Source: AVCC01 sp039920865
Lineage (GTDB): Bacteria; Pseudomonadota; Gammaproteobacteria; Burkholderiales; Burkholderiaceae_D
Direction: 5' to 3'
NCBI GenBank assembly: GCA_039920865.1
Contig: JBDSCZ010000218.1
Coordinates: 1-11,547 of the forward strand
DNA: 11,547 nucleotides
In this document: one piece after another, positions 1 to 5,569 of the stretch
Layout of the letters: every line of letters starts with the position of its first letter
How positions within the stretch are numbered: position 1 is the first letter of the stretch
Notes under the pieces: model-generated
Seen by the model: only the letters and a program-made list of their open reading frames with translations
What the model was told of the DNA's origin: nothing
Database searches by the model: none
Position numbers and translations under genes: made by a program

Positions 1-299
1 TGCGTAAGTGTTAACAGTAAAAATATTGTCCACGAAAGACGCGAAACCACGCACTGGATTGCACCCAAATCTGGTTTATATACTCATGGAGTATTACCAT
101 TTTTATGGCAATTGCCGCATATATTTATTGCGGCAACTAAATATACTCATGCTTAAAATAAATTATCTTCGGCCTCTTTCCTGTATTCGGGCAGCGGTTC
201 CTGCGCACGCCATTTTGACCGTGTATTTCATGGTCCAATGCGTCAGTTATTGAACTCACACATACGCAATGCAGGCATCGGCGGCGTAAATGTGCCAAG
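1..299. other. Gene-free, AT-rich stretch downstream of the ABC exporter operon
   Basis: I see no convincing gene here. The one open frame (8-253, plus) has no ribosome binding site, no recognisable domain and an implausible composition. The stretch holds an 11-base direct repeat, ATATACTCATG, at 78-88 and 141-151. Between the copies lies an inverted repeat (112-136), and the first copy overlaps a small hairpin (ATACTC 80-85 with GAGTAT 89-94). It lies 3' of the minus-strand permease gene, so it may carry the operon's transcript end, but no clean T-tract follows any stem. Confidence 0.5.
112..136. repeat. 8-bp inverted repeat, possible transcript-end hairpin
   Basis: TTGCCGCA at 112-119 pairs perfectly with TGCGGCAA at 129-136 around a 9-base AT-rich loop. 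The left arm overlaps the palindrome GGCAATTGCC at 107-116. It lies about 165 bases beyond the stop codon of the minus-strand permease gene. Read on the minus strand no strong U-tract follows, so calling it a terminator is inference; it could be a protein-binding palindrome. Confidence 0.35.
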
Positions 300-1061
300 T
301 TAATACTTGAGTCGATACCCGGTCTTGAAAATCCACGCTACGATCGCCAGGAAGATGACCAGGAACATGACGGTCATGATGAGACTGACAGCAATACTTA
401 CATCGGCATGGCCGTAGAAGCTCCAGCGAAATCCGCTGACAAGGTATACCACCGGGTTGAACAGGCTTATCGTGTGCCAGACCGGCGGCAGCATTTTAAT
501 CGAGTAGAAGCTGCCGCCGAGGAAGGTCAGTGGGGTAATTATCAGCAGAGGAACCAGTTGCAGTTTCTCGAAATTGTCGGCCCAAATCCCGATGATGAAA
601 CCAAAGAGACTGAATGTCACGGCCGTTAGTACGAGGAACAGGATCATCCAAACGGGATGTAACACATGCAGTGGAACGAACAGCCCCGCCGTGGCCAAAA
701 TGATCAAACCGAGAAGTATCGATTTCGTCGCGGCGGCGCCGACATAGCTCACCACGATCTCCGGATACGAGACTGGTGCAGACAGCAGCTCATAAATGGT
801 CCCGGTGAACTTCGGGAAAAAGATCCCAAATGAGGCATTCGAGACGCTTTGCGTGAGCAACGACAACATGACCAGTCCCGGAACAAGAAATGCACCATAA
901 CTAATTCCGTCGATCGCGGCGATGCGCGAGCCTATCGCGGCTCCGAATACGACGAAATACAGCGACGTCGAAATCACCGGGGCGACGATGCTCTGCAGCA
1001 CGGTGCGCCACGCCCGCGTCATCTCGAACATGTACATTGCGCGGATTGCGTGGAAGTTCAT
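300..1061 (-). CDS. yadH: ABC-2 type transporter permease, YadH-like
   Basis: This is the membrane subunit of an ABC exporter, predicted to sit in the inner membrane and work with the ATPase encoded just upstream. The 253 residues show about six hydrophobic segments, near 21-42, 55-80, 113-131, 136-159, 168-186 and 221-245, the ABC-2 membrane layout. The stretch at 169-217 (VPLLIITPLTFLGG, then LPP, FNPVVYLVSGFR) closely resembles Escherichia coli YadH as I recall it, and the length matches that family. The ATG start overlaps the ATPase stop as ATGA, with AAGGG about eight bases upstream, which indicates translational coupling. The substrate of YadGH-type exporters is not settled and nothing here names it. 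No terminator with a T-tract is visible downstream. Confidence 0.9.
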   Translation of the reverse strand: MNFHAIRAMYMFEMTRAWRTVLQSIVAPVISTSLYFVVFGAAIGSRIAAIDGISYGAFLVPGLVMLSLLTQSVSNASFGIFFPKFTGTIYELLSAPVSYPEIVVSYVGAAATKSILLGLIILATAGLFVPLHVLHPVWMILFLVLTAVTFSLFGFIIGIWADNFEKLQLVPLLIITPLTFLGGSFYSIKMLPPVWHTISLFNPVVYLVSGFRWSFYGHADVSIAVSLIMTVMFLVIFLAIVAWIFKTGYRLKY

Positions 1062-1984
1062 TGTTCGCCCTTTATCAGGTTGACGAAAATATTTTCAAGT
1101 GAGCTTTGTGTCGTTTGAATGTCCTTGAACCCGATACCCGCTTCACTCAGCGCGTTGAGTAGCGAAATGATGGTGATGCGTTCCCCATCATTTTCGTAGG
1201 TATAGATCAGCTGGCTGCCATCGCTCGACAGATTCAGGCGGTAGGCGGCAAGCGCCGCCGGAATGCTGTCGAGCGGACTCTCCAACTGCAGCGTCAACAG
1301 TTTCTTGCCCAGTTTTCGCATGAGTTCTTTCTTGTCCTGAATCAGGATGATCTCGCCCTTGCTGATCACGCCGATTCGGTCGGCCATATCTTCGGCCTCA
1401 TCAATGTAGTGGGTGGTCAGAATGATGGTCACGCCGGTATCCCTGAGAGCGCGAACCAGTTGCCACATGTCGTGCCGCAAGTTGACATCGACGCCAGCGG
1501 TCGGCTCGTCAAGAAACAGGATCTGCGGTTCATGCGACAAGGCCTTTGCAATCAGTACGCGACGTTTCATGCCGCCGGACAATGTGATGAGCTTATTGTC
1601 CTTCTTGTCCCACAGCGACAGATCCTTGAGTATTTTTTTGATGTATTCGGCATTCACCGGTTTGCCGAACAGTCCTCGGCTGAAGGATACCGTCGCCCAC
1701 ACAGTTTCAAATGCATCGGTGGTCAATTCTTGCGGCACCAGACCGATCAGCGATCGAGCGGCGCGGAAATCGGTGGCAATGTCGTGCCCGTCGACCTGGA
1801 CCGTTCCCTCGGAAATATTGAGGATTCCGCAGATGCAGCTAATCAGCGTAGTCTTTCCGGCGCCATTTGGGCCGAGCAACGCCAGAATTTCTCCGCGGCG
1901 GATGTCCAGATTGATGTTTTTGAGGGCCTGATAGCCAGACGCATAGGTCTTGGAGAGATTTGCTATGGATATAATATTTTGCAT
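1058..1984 (-). CDS. yadG: ABC transporter ATP-binding protein, YadG-like
   Basis: This is the cytoplasmic ATPase that powers the exporter whose permease follows. From the ATG at 1984 the protein has 308 residues. It shows Walker A GPNGAGKT (38-45), the Q-loop glutamine in GLVPQE (85), the signature LSGGMKRR (135-142), Walker B ILFLDEP (155-161), a D-loop TAGVD and the H-loop histidine in TTHY (192). The block LSGGMKRR, LDEPTAGVD, LTTHYIDEAE is typical of the YadG/CcmA-like drug and polysaccharide exporter class. A TTG at 1999 would add five residues. I prefer the ATG because the family begins shortly before the KTY motif, but neither start has a strong ribosome binding site. The C-terminal 90 residues after the nucleotide-binding domain are longer than a minimal ATPase and resemble the accessory tail of this class. 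Confidence 0.92.
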   Translation of the reverse strand: MQNIISIANLSKTYASGYQALKNINLDIRRGEILALLGPNGAGKTTLISCICGILNISEGTVQVDGHDIATDFRAARSLIGLVPQELTTDAFETVWATVSFSRGLFGKPVNAEYIKKILKDLSLWDKKDNKLITLSGGMKRRVLIAKALSHEPQILFLDEPTAGVDVNLRHDMWQLVRALRDTGVTIILTTHYIDEAEDMADRIGVISKGEIILIQDKKELMRKLGKKLLTLQLESPLDSIPAALAAYRLNLSSDGSQLIYTYENDGERITIISLLNALSEAGIGFKDIQTTQSSLENIFVNLIKGEQ

Positions 1985-2222
1985 GAGCCGGTCGATCAAG
2001 GTATGCGCAGGTGACGCATCTGCTGCGTGGATTTCATATTCAAATTATCGATCATTTTGGCGTGTTAACGATGAGAAAATCGTCAGCGCGCAACGTTTGC
2101 GTAATCATGGCTGGCCCTAAACCCGACCGGTTGCTAGGGTTCAGCGCCACCATTGCTCCTGTACGGATTGTTTTGACGGCTCTGCTGTCTAATCCGCAAT
2201 CACGCAGATCGTAGGCCAGAAC
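1985..2222. other. Divergent intergenic region between the exporter operon and a small membrane protein
   Basis: No gene is supported here. An imperfect hairpin is visible at 2115-2139: CCCTA plus AACC pair with GGTT plus TAGGG, with a two-base bulge (GC, 2133-2134) and a five-base loop. Nine pairs in all. It lies about 130 bases upstream of the ATPase start, where it could be in the leader or the control region of the minus-strand operon. A possible minus-strand promoter (TTAACA near 2066, TAATTT near 2047) has a short 15-base spacer, so I do not call it. Confidence 0.35.
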
Positions 2223-2600
2223 ATGCGACAGAGACCCGCCCCGCAGCATGACCACGAAGTGACTCACCCGAACGTAGATGCCGAGCTTCGGTTCGCTGTC
2301 TTGCTTTACCGTTATCTATTTTTCGACTGGCTGTTTGCCGACATGACCAAGGCGACGAACCTGTTCGAGCGACACGCGGCGTGGCAGCATAATAAAAAAA
2401 TGTGCCGCTATTTACCAACCTATTTGCTGCGGTGGGCGGTCCTTACCGCGCTGGCTTTTGGACTTGGCTGCCTGTTTGAGCAAATGCTGAAAATCAATAT
2501 GGTGGCGGCCTGCTTTTTCAGCTGCTCCTGCATCACCCTCACCGGGATGCTGGTCATATCAGTGCTGTGGATATTTCTGTCCAGCCCGGAGGTGTCGTGA
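2223..2600 (+). CDS. Small two-helix membrane protein of unknown function
   Basis: I do not recognise a named family with confidence. The protein has a juxtamembrane region with an aromatic run (YRYLFFDWLF, 29-38), then LFERHAAWQHNKKM (47-60) and YLPTYL (63-68), then two hydrophobic segments near 71-89 and 92-119. The order aromatic FFDWLF, ERxAAWxHN, two helices resembles small conserved hypothetical membrane proteins I associate with betaproteobacteria; this is recollection, not a search. The start is uncertain. The ATG at 2223 has a weak AGG seven bases upstream, but its first 20 or so residues look non-conserved, so a later start such as GTG 2259 or a TTG near 2301 is possible. The stop overlaps a GTG start as GTGA. 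Confidence 0.6.
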   Translation: MRQRPAPQHDHEVTHPNVDAELRFAVLLYRYLFFDWLFADMTKATNLFERHAAWQHNKKMCRYLPTYLLRWAVLTALAFGLGCLFEQMLKINMVAACFFSCSCITLTGMLVISVLWIFLSSPEVS

Positions 2601-2749
2601 GTGTCGGCGCTTGCCAGCCTATGCAGACGGTCAACATGGATTCCTTGCGTGTCTGCGATGCAGCGAAAGCGTTCCTTAGGGTTTCGCATATGATGGACGA
2701 CATCCTGCAAGAAGCATCAGGCGCGAATGTTGCACTGAGTAAATGGTGA
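2597..2749 (+). CDS. Possible 50-residue coupled ORF, unknown
   Basis: A GTG at 2597 overlaps the stop of the membrane protein gene as GTGA and is preceded by a full GGAGG (2588-2592) four bases upstream. It opens a frame of 50 codons ending in TGA at 2747-2749. The predicted peptide starts MSVGACQPMQ, has no membrane segment or motif that I know, and has a mixed hydrophilic composition (DILQEASGANVALSKW at the end). The ribosome binding site and overlap are the only support. It could be a genuine coupled small gene or an accident; an internal ATG lies at 2621. Confidence 0.3.
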   Translation: MSVGACQPMQTVNMDSLRVCDAAKAFLRVSHMMDDILQEASGANVALSKW

Positions 2750-2867
2750 AGCTAAAAAATCAGATTCGTTGATTGGGAATGCGTGGCGCCAGGCGGCTAG
2801 TGGCACATATCCTTAAATGCGAAAAGTAATGCCGGCAATCTAATTTTGGCAAGTAAAAGAAAGAAAA

Positions 2868-3578
2868 ATGACGATCATCGAACTACCTTTTCGGGCTACA
2901 ACGGCGCAGGCTTGCCACTGGCTTGCGCAGCAAACCGGTACGCCATGGGCTTTGGCGCGCATTATAGAAAACGGCTTGACCCCTTACGTCTGGCTGGACT
3001 ATGACGCCAACTATCCTGCGCTGTTCGGGGACGCCAACGGCGGTTACCCGGCGCCGATTTTTTTCGAAGGTGACACCCGACGACTTGCAGCCGGAAGCGA
3101 GGATGTGCTTATCACGATTACGAAAGACGCCTATAAGATCGTGACGCAACTTCCGCCCCCGGGCTTTCGACGGGATTTGCACGAGTTACGTTTTCTGAAG
3201 AAGGATCTGGAGCGCCTGGCAAGCAAACTCAAGCGCGAGGCCGAGCCCGAGCCAGTCAAGATTGCGGTGGCAATGGAATCTCAGCTTGGCATCAACAAGG
3301 AGCAGGTATTGACGGCATTTGCCAGTCTGGTAAAAATTGATCTGGAACAGGCTCTTGGCAGTGGCGGCGGCATATTTGGCGATGATGGAGCACGGGTTAA
3401 AGGCAGTGCTAGAAAGGCAAAAAACAATGCCGTGTGGAATCCGGTCACGTTGGCGCTGGGATTAAATGATGTGTATCGGGTACCGATGTCACATTTAAAA
3501 AGAGCTTTTAGTGCGCATGATTTTTTGTACGCATGGGTTGCGGAATGGAACCATACACTGGCGCTGCTGGGTAAATAA
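2868..3578 (+). CDS. Hypothetical protein with possible N-terminal DNA-binding helices
   Basis: I do not recognise this 236-residue protein. The N-terminus (TTAQACHWLAQQTGTPWALA, 11-30, then ENGLTPYVWLD) looks like a short helix-turn-helix followed by a strand, the sort found in phage-type and excisionase-like proteins; this is inference from pattern only. A charged helix lies at 100-128 (DLHELRFLKKDLERLASKLK). A glycine-rich linker lies at 164-173 (GSGGGIFGDD). The C-terminal block WNPVTLALGLNDVYRVPMSH (190-209) with LKRAF and YAWVAEW looks like a conserved folded module. The ATG is preceded by a purine-rich AAAGAAAGAAAA without a classical Shine-Dalgarno core. Composition is less GC-rich than the metabolic cluster, which fits an accessory gene. 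It converges on the gene at 3712-4254 with a hairpin between. Confidence 0.7.
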   Translation: MTIIELPFRATTAQACHWLAQQTGTPWALARIIENGLTPYVWLDYDANYPALFGDANGGYPAPIFFEGDTRRLAAGSEDVLITITKDAYKIVTQLPPPGFRRDLHELRFLKKDLERLASKLKREAEPEPVKIAVAMESQLGINKEQVLTAFASLVKIDLEQALGSGGGIFGDDGARVKGSARKAKNNAVWNPVTLALGLNDVYRVPMSHLKRAFSAHDFLYAWVAEWNHTLALLGK

Positions 3579-3645
3579 GACGCCACTGTTGCAGTCGTTC
3601 ACTGCCGCCCTTTGTGCCAGAGTCGGGCCGGGTGGCGTTCATCCG

Positions 3646-3670
3646 CAATCCCGGCTTGCAGCCGGGATTG
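3646..3670. terminator. Strong hairpin between convergent genes, probable bidirectional terminator
   Basis: CAATCCCGGC at 3646-3655 pairs perfectly with GCCGGGATTG at 3661-3670 around a five-base loop TTGCA. It lies 68 bases past the plus-strand stop (3578) and 42 bases past the minus-strand stop (3712), where a shared transcript end would be expected. On plus the stem is followed by GCTTTCGTT, a poor U-tract; on minus there is none. Position and stem strength support a terminator. A dispersed extragenic palindrome is the alternative. Confidence 0.5.
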
Positions 3671-3711
3671 GCTTTCGTTGCGTCCCTATTGCGATGTCCG
3701 GGCGGCAACGC

Positions 3712-4254
3712 CTACTTATCGGTGGGGTCCAGGTAGAAAATGGCATAGGCCTTGGCAGGCGTCTTCTCGGTCGGCTTCTCAACCTGGATCTGGACACAGT
3801 CTTCCGCCACCAAACTACGCCAATTTGGAATTCCGGCGTTTGCGAACGCGGTGTTAGCCTTGGATGCCAAGCTAATGTCCAGCGCCAGCCGGGCATTGCG
3901 CCCTCCCGTCTTCGCATAGTTAACGCCCCGCAGTTCAAAGCCGAACACCGTCAACCAAGGTTGCCACAGGCCCATTTCGAGGCCCAGCACGATGCGACCG
4001 AGCATATCCTCGAGCGTTAAGCCTTTTTTAATGACGCCGCGCAAAACTTGCAGCGACGACGCAAAGCGTGCGTCAGTGCCGTGTTTTCCTGCACCGCTTT
4101 CCGCGATAGCCTTCAACTCTTTCGAGAATGCCGCATCCCGTTCCGTGTAGTCACGCATCCGCATGTATAACTCGGTATTCAGGAACGGATTTTCCACTCG
4201 CCCCGCAGGCGCATCGACTGTTTTTTTGGCAGGAGGCTGTTTTTTGTTCGTCAT
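3712..4254 (-). CDS. Hypothetical protein, 180 residues
   Basis: I do not recognise this protein. It has a lysine-rich, probably disordered N-terminus (MTNKKQPPAKK, 1-11), then a helical region (28-80) including MRMRDYTERDAAFSKELKAI, then LEDMLGRIVLGLEMGLWQPW (81-100) and a likely beta-rich C-terminus ending AYAIFYLDP. There is no signal peptide, membrane segment or catalytic motif that I can name. The ATG at 4254 has only a weak GAGA upstream, within a 9-base direct repeat that overlaps the leader. The frame is well composed over its full length, and the opposing frames are clearly poorer, so I take it as real. It has no partner gene that hints at a role. Confidence 0.65.
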   Translation of the reverse strand: MTNKKQPPAKKTVDAPAGRVENPFLNTELYMRMRDYTERDAAFSKELKAIAESGAGKHGTDARFASSLQVLRGVIKKGLTLEDMLGRIVLGLEMGLWQPWLTVFGFELRGVNYAKTGGRNARLALDISLASKANTAFANAGIPNWRSLVAEDCVQIQVEKPTEKTPAKAYAIFYLDPTDK

Positions 4255-4258
4255 GGGA

Positions 4259-4281
4259 TTATCTCTGGGTATTTATCTCTG
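4259..4281. repeat. 9-bp direct repeat in the leader of the 180-residue gene
   Basis: TTATCTCTG occurs at 4259-4267 and again at 4273-4281, a period of 14 bases. On the minus strand it reads CAGAGATAA twice, ending five bases before the ATG at 4254. It could be an operator or a translational control site; the GAGA of the proximal copy may also be the ribosome binding site. Confidence 0.4.
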
Positions 4282-4347
4282 AATATAAGAGGCGTAGCTT
4301 AGCACTGCTCGCGCTGATCGAATCCGCTATTAAGGGCCGCCGATCTT

Positions 4348-4392
4348 GTCCACTACTGTACGAACGGTTTACACCTTCGCTGCACAGTGGAC
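4348..4392. repeat. 7-bp inverted repeat in a gene-free gap
   Basis: GTCCACT at 4348-4354 is the reverse complement of AGTGGAC at 4386-4392, with 31 bases between. An alternative inner pairing joins ACTGT (4355-4359) with ACAGT (4384-4388). It sits in the 251-base gap between two minus-strand genes, which has no supportable ORF. Confidence 0.35.
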
Positions 4393-4422
4393 CGGACGCG
4401 GGTAGAAAACCGAATGATTGGG

Positions 4423-4459
4423 ATGACCTGCTTTAGATTCGTTAATCGGGTCATTTTTT
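4423..4459 (+). terminator. Terminator-like hairpin with no gene upstream of it
   Basis: ATGACC at 4423-4428 pairs with GGTCAT at 4449-4454, enclosing a second small stem (GATT 4436-4439 with AATC 4444-4447). Six T residues (4454-4459) follow at once on the plus strand. That is the shape of an intrinsic terminator for plus-strand transcription, yet no plus-strand gene ends nearby. On the minus strand, where the exonuclease gene ends at 4506, the T-tract would be on the wrong side. The stem is only six pairs, so strength is modest. Confidence 0.35.
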
Positions 4460-4505
4460 GCGTAGGTCCAGTCAGATGCCTGGCACGCAACCGCAAGTTA
4501 TGCCC

Positions 4506-5255
4506 TCAGTCCTTTGCGGCCGGTAACAATTCTGGAATATGCGGGGAAGCCAGGATGCGAGGGTTTTGGCCGATAGTGGATAAATTTTCTTGGGATAGAT
4601 TGAGTGCCTCCAGCACCATTAGCGCCGCATATGCATCGTTGGCTGCATAGAGCAATTGGTTCGTTGTAAGGTGAGGCAGAGCCCAATTTGACGTTGTTAT
4701 TTTCTTCGACTTGTGGAATTTTTGATTAAATACGACCCCAACCGCGGCCCGGACCCCGATGTCGCTACGGTATCCATCTTTGCGAAATACACTGTTTAGA
4801 TCGAGCACCGCTTCCAAGTTGACACCCAGTTTTGTGTGAATTTGCCCCCGATCTGATTTCAGGCCGAATCCAACCTTGAGGACATCATCAGATTGCAGCA
4901 GTTCGATCAGGTATTGCCGGCAGTCCGCTTGATACAGTTGAAATATGAATGCTTTTCCTTGGACTGCAAACTGAACAATATGTGGACCATCACTCACCAC
5001 CCCGGTCACAAATGTGGGCTTCGACTCGGTGTCGAATCCAACGATGCGCGCAGCCTTTATTTCGGCAGTGGCAGAGGCAAATTGTGCGTTTGTGGCGGGT
5101 ATATGGATGCATTCCAGAGGAAGACCAATAAATGGTTTCAGTAATGCGATTTCAGCTTTTGTAGGGATAGTTTTTTTCATGTCAGGAGAAAGTATAACTG
5201 TGTTGTGGAGAGATGATTTTGCATTCCCTTTCATCGTCGCTGATCGTGCAAACAT
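4506..5255 (-). CDS. 3'-5' exonuclease of the DEDDy (RNase D/WRN-like) superfamily
   Basis: This is a predicted nuclease that removes nucleotides from 3' ends of DNA or RNA using two metal ions. The three Exo motifs are intact. Counting from the ATG at 5180, Exo I is VGFDTESKP with D50 and E52, Exo II is VGFGLKSDRGQ with D110, and Exo III is LLYAANDAYAA with Y178 and D182. The tyrosine places it in the DEDDy class. SKKITTSNWA (158-167) is typical of bacterial single-domain members, which are about 200-220 residues and lack the HRDC domains of RNase D. The start is open: ATG 5255 has GGAG six bases upstream, while ATG 5180 matches the usual family N-terminus (PTKAEIALLKPFIGLPLE) but has no ribosome binding site. 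I keep 5255, which adds 25 residues; GTG 5267 is also in frame. The DNA or RNA substrate cannot be told from sequence. Confidence 0.88.
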   Translation of the reverse strand: MFARSATMKGNAKSSLHNTVILSPDMKKTIPTKAEIALLKPFIGLPLECIHIPATNAQFASATAEIKAARIVGFDTESKPTFVTGVVSDGPHIVQFAVQGKAFIFQLYQADCRQYLIELLQSDDVLKVGFGLKSDRGQIHTKLGVNLEAVLDLNSVFRKDGYRSDIGVRAAVGVVFNQKFHKSKKITTSNWALPHLTTNQLLYAANDAYAALMVLEALNLSQENLSTIGQNPRILASPHIPELLPAAKD

Positions 5256-5331
5256 AAAATTCTCCACAGCTTACGAACAATTGCGCAACAAAAACTTTAC
5301 GCATTAATAAATATTGATCGCGCCGTGTTAA

Positions 5332-5358
5332 GCATGCATTCATGCCTCCCGCATGCAT
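5332..5358. promoter_or_regulatory. Paired GCATGCAT boxes in the divergent intergenic region
   Basis: GCATGCAT occurs at 5332-5339 and 5351-5358, start to start 19 bases, close to two helical turns. Each contains the palindrome GCATGC, and each is followed by a related TGC-containing tail. The boxes lie between the minus-strand exonuclease and the phosphoketolase, about 210 bases upstream of the latter. Spacing on one helix face is what an operator for a dimeric or tetrameric regulator would show. No regulator gene is adjacent. Confidence 0.35.
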
Positions 5359-5396
5359 CGTGCGCAATTTCAGCGAATAATGCAAAATAGGGTGGA

Positions 5397-5545
5397 AACC
5401 GGAGTCCGGTTCGCGCTGCACAGACGGATCAGCCGTTGCGGCGGTTGCTGGATGGGAAAGTCGATAGCGTCAAGCTGAGGGGGCAACCGCACCGATGCGG
5501 AGTTCATGATTGCGCGGTCCGTCACCCGCACCCTCTCGGCGCAAT
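5397..5545 (+). promoter_or_regulatory. Structured leader upstream of the first phosphoketolase gene
   Basis: Several stems can be drawn. AACCGG (5397-5402) pairs with CCGGTT (5406-5411). GCGGTTGC (5441-5448) pairs with GCAACCGC (5483-5490). CCGCA (5487-5491) pairs with TGCGG (5496-5500) and would compete with the previous stem. ATTGCGC (5509-5515) pairs with GCGCAAT (5539-5545), directly before the GGGA (5547-5550) that may serve ribosome binding. Mutually exclusive stems next to a start are the layout of an attenuator or riboswitch. I recognise no known class: there is no convincing thiamine pyrophosphate box although the enzyme uses that cofactor. Confidence 0.35.
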
Positions 5546-5569
5546 TGGGAAACCTGGGACATGGACACG

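Noticed and set aside
8..253. Plus-strand 81-codon frame at the left edge
   Set aside because: No ribosome binding site, no motif, and the sequence includes hairpins and a direct repeat; the translation does not look like a protein.
2040..2070. Minus-strand promoter TTAACA / TAATTT for the exporter operon
   Set aside because: The spacer is about 15 bases and the -10 match is poor; it is not better than background in this AT-rich patch.
2052..2267. Minus-strand 71-codon frame upstream of the exporter operon
   Set aside because: No start signal and no recognisable content; it overlaps the start of the divergent membrane protein gene and covers the hairpin at 2115-2139.
1..5500. Genomic island, prophage or transposon boundary in the left half
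   Set aside because: Composition is uneven and some genes are unknown, but I find no integrase, transposase, tRNA, attachment-site repeat or long terminal inverted repeats.
5391..5545. Thiamine pyrophosphate riboswitch before a thiamine-dependent enzyme
   Set aside because: GCTGAGG at 5474-5480 faintly recalls the thi-box, but the rest of the conserved core is missing and the enzyme uses rather than makes the cofactor.
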